Shown here one piece after another: positions 41,256 through 51,631 of a DNA stretch of 64,000 bases; position 1 is the first letter of the stretch; every line of letters starts with the position of its first letter. Source of the stretch: Theropithecus gelada (Eukaryota; Chordata; Mammalia; Primates; Cercopithecidae); the NCBI RefSeq assembly GCF_003255815.1, contig NC_037668.1, positions 19,174,864 through 19,238,863 on the forward strand, read 5' to 3'. The notes under the pieces are model-generated. The model saw only the letters and a list, made by a program, of their open reading frames with translations. It did no database searches and was not told the origin of the DNA. Both the position numbers and the translations under genes were made by a program.

Positions 41256-41367
41256 TGCTTAAGCACAGGAGGCTGAGGCTGCAGTGAGCCTGATCAAGCC
41301 ACTGAACTCCTGCCTGGATGACAGAGCCAGACCCTGTATTAGCTTAAATTAAAAAAAAAAAAAAAAG
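41256..41367 (+). repeat. Alu right-arm fragment
   Basis: 'attgcttaagcacaggaggc' to a 16-A tail. Joined directly to L1 ORF2 text. Confidence 0.82.
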
Positions 41368-41423
41368 TTCCAGCCTATGCAAAATAGTGATAGCCTGTCT
41401 TCTAAAAATAATTTAAAACATTA

Positions 41424-41741
41424 GGCTAGGCGTGGCGGTGGCTCACACCTGTAATCCCAGCACTTTGGGAGGCTGAGACGGGTGGATCCCATGAGCTCAG
41501 GAGTTCAAGACCAGCCTGGGAAATATGACAAAACCCCATGTTTACAAAATATAAAAAATTAGCCAGGTATGGTAGTGCGCGCCTATAGTTCCAGCTACTT
41601 TGGCGGGGGCGGCGGAGGGGGGAGGTGTGAGGTGGGAGGATTCCTTGAGCCCGGGAGGCTGAGGCTGCAGTGAGCAATTGCACCACTGCACTCAAGCCTG
41701 GGTGACAGAGCAAGACTCCATCTCAAAAAAAAAAAAAAACA
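41424..41741 (+). repeat. Alu with a G-rich insert
   Basis: 'ggctaggcgtggcggtggct' start. A G-rich insert of about 25 bp (41602-41632) follows 'gctactttgg'. Confidence 0.88.
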
Positions 41742-41746
41742 AAACA

Positions 41747-41905
41747 CTAACCAGGCATGGTGGCATGCGTCCACAGTTTCAGCTACTCAGGGGGCTGAGG
41801 TGGAAGGACTGTTTAAGCTCAGGTATTTGAGACAGCAGTTTACCATGATTATACCACTGTACTCAACTGGATGACAGAGCAAGACACTATCTCTATTAAA
41901 AAAAG
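41747..41905 (+). repeat. Alu fragment
   Basis: 'ctaaccaggcatggtggcat' to 'gcaagacactatctctatt'. Confidence 0.82.
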
Positions 41906-41934
41906 GCAAACAAAAAAACTCCCCAAAAACCATT

Positions 41935-42215
41935 CCCATAATAATTCTTTTTGCCTTAAAGTTTGTCTTATATTAGTATGGTGACATTAACTTTCTGGTT
42001 AATATTTACCTACAACATTTTTTTCACTGTTAATTTCAATTTCTACACCTTTATGTTTTTGACAGTATTTACCTGAATTTGTTTTTCCATTGAATTGTTT
42101 CTAAAAAACTGACTAGTACATTTACACTTGTAATGATCACTAATATATTTAGTTTTATTTCTACCATCTTCTGTTCTATTTACCTTGCTTGTTCTGTGCT
42201 TCTTTATTGCTATGT
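41935..42215 (-). mobile_element. Probable L1 ORF2 fragment, antisense
   Basis: A T-rich stretch ('aaagtttgtcttatattagt', 'gacagtatttacctgaattt') resembles diverged antisense L1 ORF2. Similar DNA may continue at 42820-42925. Confidence 0.45.
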
Positions 42216-42218
42216 TTG

Positions 42219-42502
42219 TTTTGAGACAGTCTCACTCTGTCATCCAGCCTAGCTAGGGTGCAGTGGTGTGAACCTGGCTCAATGCAACCTCTGTCTCCCA
42301 GGTTCAAGTGATTCTTCTACCTCAGCCTCTAAAGTAGCTGGGATTACAGGTGTATGCCACCAATGCCCAGCTAATTTTGTATTTTTTGTAGAGATGGGGT
42401 TTCACCATATTGGCCACACTGGGCTTGAACTGGCCTCAAGTGATCCACCCATCTCAACCTCCCTAAGTGCTAGGATTACAAGCATGAGCTACCATGTCCA
42501 GC
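42219..42502 (-). repeat. Old Alu
   Basis: 'ttttgagacagtctcactct' to 'accatgtccagcc'. Confidence 0.88.
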
Positions 42503-42519
42503 CCCTTCTTGTTCTTTGC

Positions 42520-42815
42520 TTTTTTTTTTTTTTTTTTGAGATGGAGTCTCATTCTGTCGCCCAGGCTGGAATGCAGTGGCATGATCTCGGCTCACTGCAA
42601 CCTCCGCCTCCTGGGTTCAAGCAATTCTCTGCTTCAACCTCCCGAGTAGCTGGGATTACAGGCATCCGCCACCACTCCTGGCTAATTTTTGTATTTTTAG
42701 CAGAGACGGGGTTTCACCATGTTGGCCAGGCTGGTCTCAAACTCCTGACCTCGTGATTCACCTGCCTCGGCCTCCCAAAGTGCTGGGATTACAGGTGTGA
42801 GCCACTGCACCTGGC
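42520..42815 (-). repeat. Alu, full length
   Basis: A T run then 'gagatggagtctcattctgt'; 5' end 'cactgcacctggcc'. 'cttcttgctctt' follows and 'cttcttgttctt' precedes (42504), the target duplication. Confidence 0.92.
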
Positions 42816-42929
42816 CCTTCTTGCTCTTTTATGCCTTCTATTAAATTTTTATTTTTTATTTCAGTCCTATCTTATTTTTAGTTCCAATGAATTAGTCATC
42901 ATTAGTGTGTTACTTACAGTCAAAGCTAT

Positions 42930-43231
42930 TTTATTTTATTTTGACAGAGTATTGCTCTGTCACCCAGGCTGGAGTGCAATGTCACAATCTCCTGGCTCAC
43001 TGCAACCTCTGCTTCCTGGTTTCACGTGATTCTTGTGCCTCAGCCTCCCAAGTAACTGAGCCTACAGACGTGCACCACCACGCCTGGCTTTTGTATTTTT
43101 AGTGGAGACAGGGTTTCGCCATGTTGGCCAGACTGGTCTCGAACTCCTGGCCTGAAGTGATCTGCCTGCCTCAGCCTCCCAAAGTGCTGGGATCACAGAT
43201 GGGATTACAGGTGTGACCCATTGTGCCTGGC
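42930..43231 (-). repeat. Alu
   Basis: 'ttgacagagtattgctctgt' to 'attgtgcctggcc'. The phrase 'gggat(c/t)acag' is duplicated at 43189-43211. Confidence 0.9.
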
Positions 43232-43361
43232 CTGGAACTTCTATTTTTAATGTCAGTGTTTTTGCAACATTGTACTTAATTGTTGTATTTAGTCCCTGAC
43301 CTCAGAATGCTTACAGCTGAGTAACTAGACACACTTCTGTGGATAACTAAGAAAGACCACA

Positions 43362-43514
43362 TCTTTTTGAGATGGAGTCTCCCTCTGTCACCTGGCCTGA
43401 AGCGCACTGGTAAAATCATAGCTTACTGCAGCCTCACTCCTGAACTCAAGTGATCCTCCTCTTTAGGCCTCCCAAAGCACTGAGATTACAGGCATGAATC
43501 ACAGAGCCTGGCCT
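43362..43514 (-). repeat. Alu monomer-type fragment
   Basis: 'ctttttgagatggagtctcc' to 'acagagcctggcc', with the central arm missing. Confidence 0.82.
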
Positions 43515-43544
43515 GAGTCTAATTTTCATTCCTTTGCAGTAATC

Positions 43545-43870
43545 TATTTGGCTGCTTTCGTAAGATCTTTGTCTTTAGTGTTATTCTTTCAGGATTCACT
43601 ATTTTTTTTCCTTGAAGATTCATACTTAGAAATTATGTGAAATTTTCTGCTATTATCTCTTTGAATGTTGCTACTCTCCATTTTCTCTACCCTACCTTAG
43701 AACTCCCATGAGATATATCTTGGACCATCTCACTCTAGTCTTCATGTCTCATCTCTTTTTTCGTATTTTCCGTTTTTAATATTCCTATGCTGCATTCTGT
43801 GTAATTTCTATTGTTCCTAATTTTCAACTGTGTTGGATATACTGTTTATATAACGAGTTAATTTTACTGA
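43545..43870 (-). mobile_element. Probable L1M fragment, antisense
   Basis: 'atctctttgaatgttgctac', 'ctcactctagtcttcatgtc' and 'gctgcattctgtgtaatttc' follow, in order, a common antisense L1M block. Confidence 0.55.
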
Positions 43871-43884
43871 TCTACTTCAAAGCA

Positions 43885-44066
43885 GATCAACTTTGGATGC
43901 ATATTAGAATCATCTAAATAACTGTAAAACAAACAAACATACTGATACCACGGTCCAATTCCCAAAGATTCTGATTTAATCAGTCTGCCATTGAACTCAT
44001 GCAGCTATCCTTTAACAAATTCCCCAGTTAGTTCTATTATTTAGCCAGTGTTGAGAATCACCCCAT
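43885..44066. mobile_element. MER5-like hAT MITE relic
   Basis: The blocks 'ttggatgcatattagaatca', 'aaagattctgatttaatcag' and terminal 'gttgagaatcaccc' match the MER5A/B layout in order, with moderate divergence. Confidence 0.6.
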
Positions 44067-44644
44067 CACCATACCAACTTGGTATAGTATTTCTTACACC
44101 TTAGAAAATTCTTCCCATGACTTCCTGTCGTATTCCAGTCACCGCCCCATGTCCCTGAACCCTTCTACAGCAAAATTCCTCAAGAGTTACCTATACTTGT
44201 TGTCTCTTTCTTCTGGCTTAAAACCACTTCAGTTCAGGTTTTATTCCCTCAATTTAAAGAGATTATTTTTTCCAGGTCACTAATTACCTTCATGTTGCCA
44301 AGTCCAATAATTATGTATTTATCAATCCTTATTTGAACTTTCAGCAGCATTTTATCAATTCAATCTTCCTTCCTTCTTGAACTGCTTTCTTCACTTGGCT
44401 TTCGGGACTTCACATCTCTGGGTCTTATTCTACACTCATGATCCTTTATTCTTAGTCTTCTTCATTAGTTTTTATTCATCTTTCTATCTTCTAACTGTAA
44501 AAACGGAGTGTTCCCATGGTTTTAAATAGCATTTATATACTAATTCTCAAATTGATATTCCTAGCTGTCATTCTCCTCCAAAACTCTCTTTATGTAGTCA
44601 ATTACCTAACTAACATCTCCATTTGGATGGTCTTAGTCCATTTT

Positions 44645-44945
44645 GTGTGGTGGCTAATGCCTGTAATCCAAGTACTTTGGAAGGCTGAGGCAGGGGGATC
44701 ATGACGTCAGGAGTTCAAGACCAGCCTGGCAAGATGGTGAAACCCTGTCCCTACTAAAAATACAAAAAAACTAGCCAGGTGTGGTGGTGGGTGCCTGTAA
44801 TCCCAGCTACTCAGAAGGCTGAGGCATAGCATTGCTTGAACCCGGGAGGCAGAGGTTGCAGTGAACCAAGATCGCGCCACTGTACTCTGGCCTGGGCAAC
44901 AGCAAGACTCATCTCAAAACAAAACAAAAAACAAACAAAAAACCC
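44645..44945 (+). repeat. Alu in the MaLR LTR
   Basis: 'gtgtggtggctaatgcctgt' start (first bases worn) and an (AAAAC)n tail. Confidence 0.9.
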
Positions 44946-44984
44946 CCAGACTGGGTAATTTACATAGGGGTGTGTGGGTGTGTG

Positions 44985-45105
44985 TGTTCTGTTTTGTTTA
45001 GAGATGGAGTCTCTTCATGTTGCCAAATTCCTTGAGCTCAAATGATCCTCCTACCTTAGCATCCCAGGTAGCTGGGCCTATGGGTGTATGTCACTGTACC
45101 CAGCT
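44985..45105 (-). repeat. Alu monomer in the MaLR LTR
   Basis: 'gagatggagtctcttcatgt' to 'cactgtacccagc'. Confidence 0.75.
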
Positions 45106-45584
45106 TTTGGTACTTTATAAAGACCAGAAGTTTATTGGCTATTTATTGGCATACAGTTCCAGAAGTTGGGAAGCCTAACATCAAGGTGCTGGCATGTGGT
45201 GAAGACCTTCTTGCTGTCTAATAACACAGCAGATGGGCAAAGAGAAGGTGCCCTTCTATAACATTAATCCCACCCATGAGGGTAAAGCCCTAACAACTTA
45301 ATCACTTCTTAAAGGTCCCACTTCTTAATATTATTACAATGTCAATTAAATTTCAACATGAATTTTGGAGGGACAAACATTCAAACGATAGCAGATATCT
45401 AACAAGCATTTTATAATCTTATGTCCAAAACTGTTTCTTCCCCTATTGTTACACATCTTAGCAAATGACACCACCATTCAAACTAAACACTTGGAGTCAT
45501 TCTTAGTTCCTCTTTCTCATACCCACATGCATTCTATCTGTAAACGCTATCAGCATCACCTTCCAAATGTATTTTAAATTTGAT

Positions 45585-45772
45585 TTTTTTTTTCCTTTGT
45601 TTGAGACATCACCCAGGCTGCAGTGCAGTGGCACGATCTTGGCTCACTGCAACCTCCGCCTTCCGGTTTCAAGCGATTCTCCTGCCTCAGCCTCCCAAGT
45701 AGCTGGGATTACAGGCATGCACCACCATGCCCAGCCAATTTTTGCACTTTTAGTAGAGATGGGTTTTACCGG
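45585..45772 (-). repeat. Alu, 5' arm truncated
   Basis: 'ttttgatttttttttttcct'-type T-rich start to 'agtagagatgggttttacc'. Splits the L2. Confidence 0.88.
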
Positions 45773-45952
45773 TAATTCTTTTTAATTCTGTTTCTACTGT
45801 TACTCTGCTTTCAGTCTATGTCCGATAGAGAAATCACAGTGATCTTTCTAAAATTTAAGATTATAATACTCCTTCGCTCAAAATGCTTAAATGGCATCTG
45901 TCGCAGTTTAAAAACACTGTCCCCCTAAAATTCTTCAAAACTCCTCAAATCA

Positions 45953-46251
45953 GGCCCAGGCACGGGGGCTCATGCCTGTAATCCCAGCACTTTGGGAGGC
46001 TGACGTGGGTGGATCACCTGAGGTCAGGAGTTCAAGACCAGCCTGGCCAACATAATGAAACCCTGTCTCTACTAAAAATATAAAAATTAGGCAGTATGGT
46101 GGTGGCCGCCTGTGATCCCAACTACTCAGGAGGCTGAGGCAGGAGAATAGCTTGAACCCGGGAGGCAGAGGCTGCAGTGAGTTGAGATCGCACCACTGCA
46201 CTCCAGCCTGGACAACAGAGCAAGACTCCATCTCAAAAACAAACAAAAAAA
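45953..46251 (+). repeat. Alu, full length
   Basis: 'ggcccaggcacgggggctca' start and a (CAAA) tail. Confidence 0.92.
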
Positions 46252-46590
46252 GCCTGACTCCTCACATCAAGAGGCAGAGTCTATGTCTTCTTCTCTTCTC
46301 TTGAATCTGGCTGGGAGTTGGGGGATGGGGTCTGACTGTTTCAACCAGTTGCTGTGCGATTTCTGCAACTGAGTTGTAAAAAACAATGCAGCTTCTCTCT
46401 TGTTTACTGAAATACTCAAATCTGGAGCCCTGAGCCACTAAGAAGTTTCACTACCCCAAGGCTGCCATGCTGTGAAAAAAGCCAAGCCTCAGGGAGAGAC
46501 CACAATAGACACCGAGTTGGCACTCCTCTGCTTTTTGAGTCATTTCAGCCCAGGCACCAGACATGTTACTCTCCTTCACAGTAATTATTA
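46252..46590. repeat. Ancient interspersed repeat, family not resolved
   Basis: Blocks such as 'ccagttgctgtgcgatttct', 'tctggagccctgagccacta' and 'gaggcagagtctatgtcttc' recur in mammalian genomes as I recall them, possibly LTR-derived. No ends were identified. Confidence 0.35.
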
Positions 46591-46735
46591 TCATCTGACA
46601 TATTCTATTTGTTCATCTATTTCCCATTCAATAAAATGTAAGCACTCCTTAGGAGAGGTTTCTATTTTATTCAGTGCCTGGCCTACAATATTTACTAGAT
46701 AAAATATGTGCTGATAAAAGACCATATTCTTGATT

Positions 46736-47012
46736 ACAGGCTCATGCCTGTAATCTCAGCACTTTGGCTATGCTGAGGCAGGTGGATGGCTTCAGTCCAG
46801 AAATTCAAGACCAACCTGGGAGACATGGCAAAACCCCATCTCTAGAAAAAAAAAAAAAAATTAGCTGGACATGGTGGCACATCCCTGTAGTCCCGGCTAC
46901 TCCAGAGGCTGCACCCAGGAGGTGGAGAGGGCAGAGCGCTAAGATCATGACACTGCACTCCAGCCTGGGCAACAGAGCAAGACTCTGTCTCAAAGACAAA
47001 ACAAAACAAAAT
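46736..47012 (+). repeat. Alu with deletions
   Basis: 'acaggctcatgcctgtaatc' start. The right arm lacks about 30 bp after 'ctactccagaggctg'. Confidence 0.87.
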
Positions 47013-47118
47013 ATTTACAAAATATTCTTTAGCATTTCTAGATTTTCTATTTGATTCTTTTTCAAATGTCTCCTCCAAAGTATTTTTTTCTTTTTTTCCA
47101 AAATGTTTGTATTTAATC

Positions 47119-47343
47119 CTTTTTTTTTTTTTGAGATGGAGTCTCATTCTGCCGCCCAGGCTGGAATGTAATGGTGTGATCTCAGCTCACTGCAACCTCC
47201 ACCTCCCGGGTTCAAGCGATTCCCCTGCCTCAGCCTCCTGAGTAGCTGGGATTACAGACATGTGCCACCTCACCCAGCTAATGTTTTACATTTTTAGCAG
47301 AGGTGGGGTTTCACCATGTTGCCTATGTTGGTCTTGAACTCCA
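47119..47343 (-). repeat. Alu broken in its left arm
   Basis: 'gagatggagtctcattctgc' to 'tgttggtcttgaactcca', then an abrupt switch to the 42-bp PLIN2-pseudogene duplicate. Confidence 0.9.
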
Positions 47344-47353
47344 GCAATTTAGG

Positions 47354-47395
47354 CAATTTAGGGTTGCCTAGCAGGTTAATTTCAACATAACAAAA
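47354..47395 (-). pseudogene. Detached 42-bp copy of PLIN2-pseudogene 3' UTR
   Basis: Positions 47354-47395 are identical to 48959-49000, which lies in the PLIN2 retrocopy's 3' UTR, in the same orientation. The piece is wedged between a 5'-arm-broken minus Alu (ends about 47343) and a plus Alu that begins mid-linker (about 47390). Confidence 0.85.
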
Positions 47396-47557
47396 ATTAG
47401 CCAGGCGTGGTGGCATGTGCCTATAATCCCAGCTACTCAGGAAGCTGCAGCAGGAGAATCACTTGAACCCGGGAGGCGGAGGTTGCAGTGAACCAGGAAC
47501 GCGCCACTATACTACAGCCTGGGTGACAGAGCAAGATTACATCTCAAAAAAAAAAAA
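47390..47557 (+). repeat. Alu right arm, broken at the linker
   Basis: 'aaaaattagccaggcgtggt' to a 14-A tail. Its left arm is absent, replaced by the duplicate segment. Confidence 0.9.
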
Positions 47558-47561
47558 AATT

Positions 47562-48589
47562 CGTTTTATTGTGATAAGAACACTTAACACAAGATCTACC
47601 CTCTTAAATTTTCTTTTTTTTTTTTTTTGAGACGGAGTCTCGCGCTGTGTCACCCAGGCTGGAGTGCAGTGGCGCGATCTCGGCTCACTGCAAGCTCCGC
47701 CTGCCAGGTTCAGGCCATTCTCCTGCCTCAGCCTCCGAGTAGCTGGGACTACAGGCGCCTGCCACCACGCCCGGCTAGTTTTTTGTATTTTTAGTAGAGA
47801 CGGGGTTTCACCATGTTAGCCAGGATGGTCTCGATCTCCTGACCTCGTGATCCGCCCGCCTCGGCCTCCCAAAGTGCTGGGATTACAGGCTTGAGCCACC
47901 GCGCCCGGCCTACCCTCTTAAATTTTCAAGTGTACATTAATGTTGATTAATGTTGACTATAGATACAGTGTTGTATGGCAGATCTCTAGAGCTTTTTCCT
48001 CCTGCTTGACATTAATTTTACATACATTGTTTAGCAACTCCCCAATTTCTCCTCCCCCTCAGCCTTTGGCAACCACCATTTAACTGTCAACCTATGAATC
48101 TGACTACTTTAGATACCTCACATAAGTAGACTCAGACAGTTATTTGTCTTTCTGTGACTGTCTTATTTCCCTTAGCATAATGTCCTCAAGCTTCATCCAT
48201 GTTGTCACATGTGGGAGTGCTAATATCTCTTAGGGATCCTGATTTTATTATTTTGGAAATCTAGAAGCATGATTGCTGGACCATCTGGTAGTTCTATATT
48301 TAATATGTCAAGGAACCTCCATGTTTTCCATAGTGGCTTCTTGTACCATTTTGCATTTCCACCAACAGTGTGCAAGGGTTTCAATTTCTTCACTCCTTTG
48401 TCAATTAAAAAAAAATAGCCATCTTGACATTGACAGGTGTGAGGTGATGATATTTCATTGTGGTTTTGATGTGTACTTCTCTGATGATTAGCAATGTTGA
48501 GCAATTTTTCATATATACTTGGCCACTTTTATGTCTTCTTTGGAGAATGTCTATTCAGGTCCTTGGTCCACTTTTTGTTGTTAAATCTT
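47562..48589 (-). mobile_element. Old L1, 3' part (split by an Alu)
   Basis: Read on the minus strand this is late ORF2 and 3' UTR of an L1M-type element. Antisense hallmarks on the plus strand are 'ttttattgtgataagaacac', 'gacagcagatctc'-like text near 47980, 'agcataatgtcctcaagctt' and 'ccaccaacagtgtgcaaggg'. A younger Alu (47614-47910) with a 17-bp duplication splits it. The element resumes at 50385 beyond the PLIN2 copy. Confidence 0.8.
47614..47910 (-). repeat. AluY, Old World monkey-type variants, 17-bp target duplication
   Basis: 'taccctcttaaattttc' at 47597-47613 and 47911-47927 brackets it perfectly inside L1 text. It carries 'ggcttgagccaccgcgcc' and 'ccggctagttttttgt'. Confidence 0.95.
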
Positions 48590-50350
48590 ACAGTGAATTA
48601 TATTGAATTCAAAGGTAGTATTCCTATTTGAGAAATAAAAAACTAAAATCAAGTTGTACAAGCAATCATGAGATAAATCAGTAAAGAGTCCTGCTCAAAT
48701 CATACCAGAGCAGACACCCAGCCCACATGAAGATGTTTTTGTTCAACACAAATGGTAACAGAGAGTAACACAATGGCCACAGAATGAGAACATAAGTGCA
48801 CTCGAATTTTTTGTGAGTTCTGGCTAGGCTCTAACAAGCCTAGCATTCTTTTCTTACCAGGTGAACAGAAATCATCTGCTAATGCCAGAAACTTTAAAGC
48901 TCTTAATCCAGTTGGAAATAACTATAATTGAGGACCTTTTTACTAGCTACTTGCTTCCCAATTTAGGGTTGCCTAGCAGGTTAATTTCAACATAACAAAA
49001 GGTGTTAACTGGCTGGCCACATCATGCGCTGGTGACAGGGGCAGGTTTAATTAGTTTTGTGCTCAGATCACTGAGCCTCCTAGCTGCTCTTGTCCATCTC
49101 CACACCTTGGTCCTAAGCATTCTGAGACTCAGTCAGCTGAGGGTAAAAGGGACCTACCAGCCAGTTGAGGGGCATGTCATTAACAAGATGACCCATCAAG
49201 TCATTTAAAGATTCCGAGGAGGCTGTCAGACACTTCCTTAAAGGAGGCAGTATTGTGGAACACTGAGTAGATGTCACCTGCCATCACCCCCATGTGCTTG
49301 GCCTGACCTTAGATGTTCTGTGGCAATCCGTTGATGATGGGCAGAAGGGTATGGCATGTGGTCTGGAGCTGCTAAGTCAGGTTGTGGGCAACAGCAAAAG
49401 GATGTGACTCAATGTGCTCAGCACAGTGGGACTCATTAGTATCATCGTATCCAATACTCCTTATCCACTCCACCCGAGAGGTAGAGCTTATCATGAGCAT
49501 CCTGAATTTTCTGATTGGCACTATGCACACTCTTTCTGGCAATTTCAATCAAGTGAACAGTAGAATGGAGCTGAGAAATGGTCTCTTGGCTTTTCTGCTT
49601 AGCTTCTTTAACCCTGCTGAGAGCCTGCTGGTAGGAAGTGAAGTTTGGTAGACACAGAGTAAAGCTTGGTAGACAGGGATCCCAGTCTAACGTAACAACT
49701 TGGCTTCTGAACCGTATCATATCCTTCAACTTTTTTTGCTTCTTTTTCTAGCTCTTCCTCAGTGAGAGGGAGGTACTGTCCTACCAAGAGCTCTGATTTG
49801 GTGGTGCATTTTCTATGCCACTGCTCACGAGCTGCATCATCTGACTTCCCAAGCCTGTGTTAATGCTGCTACTGACACAGACTTGGTCTTCTCCACAGTG
49901 CCAGTCACTACCCCTTTGGTCCTGTCCATTACCCCTGTGATGAATCCTTGGCCCCAGTTACAGTAGTCATCACAGCACCTTTGGCAATGGCAACAACCTG
50001 AGCTGATGGCTGATTCAGAATAAGCAGTCTTTCCTCAATCCTGTCTAGCTCCTTACAGGCATAGATATTGGCAAAACTGCAATCTGCAGCTCTAGCTTCC
50101 GGATGATGGGCAGAGCACTGGACATGGCCACCGAGGTGATGGTCTTCACGCCCTTCTTTGCCATCTCACACACAGACTTCAAGTAGGGACACTGGTCCTT
50201 TGTACTGACATGGGCTGAGGACATGGGGTCATACATGGAACTCACCAAGGGCAGGTTGACCACCCAAGTCACGACACTTGGGTGGTGTGGATCAACTGCA
50301 ACAGATGCCATTTTTCTTCCTGGAGAAATAAATTGACGGACGGCAGCATA
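48590..50350 (-). pseudogene. PLIN2P: Processed PLIN2 (perilipin-2/adipophilin) retropseudogene
   Basis: PLIN2 coats cytosolic lipid droplets. This copy is intronless and reads on the minus strand from an ATG at 50311-50309 (MASVAVDP, VKTITSVAMSSALPIIRKLE) to a stop near 49049-49047, followed by about 450 nt of recognisable 3' UTR. It is broken many times: a two-base insertion near 50070 shifts frame after residue about 78, further indels around 49860-50000 and 49640-49680 change length, and a Gln codon near the C-terminus has become TAG (about 49080). The well-kept block YQQALSRVKEAKQKSQ, TISQLHSTVHLIE at 49530-49640 identifies perilipin-2 rather than perilipin-3. It lies in an older minus-strand L1, at that element's A-rich stretch. 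Loss of introns, A-tract integration and multiple lesions make it a dead L1-mobilised copy. It shares strand with GATAD2B, so it is carried in the primary transcript. Confidence 0.93.
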
Positions 50351-50368
50351 GGGCCTATTTTTAGGCCC

Positions 50369-50825
50369 TTTTTTTTTTTTTTTTTTGCTACTGAGTTGTA
50401 TGAGTTTTTTACATATGTTGGAGATTAACCCCTTATCAAATACATGATTCACAAACATTTCCTCGCATTTTGTAGACTGCCTTTCCATTCTGCCGTTTCC
50501 TTTGCCATGCAGAAGCTTTTTAGGTTGATGCAGTTCCACTTGCTTTTGTTGCCTGTGTTTTTGATGTCATATCCACGAAATCATTGCCAAGACCAATGTC
50601 ATAATGCTTTTTCCCTGTTTTCTTCTTATGAGTTTTATAGTTTCAGGTCTTATGTTTAACTCTTTAATCCATTTTGAGTTGATTTTTGTGTACAGTACAA
50701 GATAAATTTCATTATTTTGCTGTAGATATCCAGTTTTCCCAGCACCATTTGTTGGAGGGACCATCCTTGCCCTATTGATCCTTTCCTTATTGTGTATTCT
50801 TGAGTCCAAACATAAATTTTCAGGA
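50369..50825 (-). mobile_element. Old L1, ORF2 part (continuation beyond the PLIN2 copy)
   Basis: Plus-strand text such as 'ggagattaaccccttatcaa', 'ccatgcagaagctttttagg' and 'ccagttttcccagcacca' is antisense L1 ORF2. It joins the piece ending at 48589 in correct element order, so the PLIN2 copy entered a single L1. The T run at 50369-50387 is that L1's A-rich stretch. Confidence 0.82.
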
Positions 50826-51618
50826 GACATTCCCATCTACCCCCAGCCAGAGTCCAGACTGAGACACAAAAGTTTCCTTGTTTCCTCAAACAGCAGATGG
50901 AATTTTCTGTGGTCCCTTCCTTTCTCTTGAGTATGAACCTTTAAGGCTCCCTGCTTTATATACAGATTTGCATTTCTAACTCTGTTCCATACAGGCCTAA
51001 GGCTCATGGACATTAAAACCAAGCCTTTAGGTAACTGAGACTAGGCAAAGCACCCAGAAATACCACAGCATTAAGTCACATGCATACTGCTCATTTTCAG
51101 TTCCTCTCTCATCTGCAGTCCCTAAGAATTTTCCTTAATTCTTTCAGGCTTAGCTAGCTATGCATTTTTAAACATTTGTTTAAAAATTTAAAAATAGTTG
51201 TTACATTTCATCCGGCATTACTAGGTGTTTTGTAATGGAATAGCATAAGGGTTTTAGGTTATATGGTCTGTTATCCTGGCATTATAAAATATGCTGGTCT
51301 GGAAGTTTAACATTTATTTTCATAAGAACTAGTTCAGTTTAAATAAAATAACTCCACAGACGATTAAATGCAAAAGGAAAAACACATCTTAACAATGGAA
51401 CAATCTTGTTGTTACCTTACCCTAGGGATCAAACTTTTCACTGCAGGCACTGAGACAACATGGAAACAATCTGACAAATCTACAATGTGGAACCTATTTC
51501 AAATCAATAAGCGTTGTCTCTTCAAAACAGGTGATATCAAAAAAAAGAGGTGGTGATACAGACTGTCCTAGGTTGAGAGACTTAGAGACATAACCAAATA
51601 TAATGTATAATCTTTGAT
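50826..51618. other. Intronic unique sequence, nothing recognised
   Basis: About 790 bp between the L1 and an AluY; short frames only, no known element identified. Confidence 0.55.
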
Positions 51619-51631
51619 TGAATCTTGGTTT

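Larger units (their letters stand above)
44628..45393 (-). repeat. MaLR-class solo LTR (MLT1A/MST-like), interrupted
   Basis: Read on the minus strand it begins TGCTATCGTTTGAATG at about 45393, runs through 'ttcatgttgaaattt' and an 'aactgtatgccaataa' region, and ends 'aaaatggactaagac' near 44630. No gag-pol interior is present. It carries a plus Alu (44645-44945) and a minus Alu-monomer piece (about 44985-45105). Confidence 0.75.
43985..45950 (+). mobile_element. L2 LINE fragment from the reverse-transcriptase region (interrupted)
   Basis: Divergent matches to L2 ORF2 run in order on the plus strand: 44100-44330 ('caggtcactaattaccttca'), 44345-44430 (text equivalent to the 'tttgacacagttgatcactc' to 'cttcacttggcttcc' stretch), 44500-44627, 45395-45580 ('gtccaaaactgtttcttccc', 'cacttggagtcattcttag') and 45780-45950. 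A MaLR LTR and an Alu split it. The frame is destroyed. Confidence 0.65.

Noticed and set aside
50045..50539. Functional PLIN2-like gene
   Set aside because: The open frame covers only the N-terminus; a two-base insertion, several other indels and a premature TAG destroy the rest, and there are no introns.
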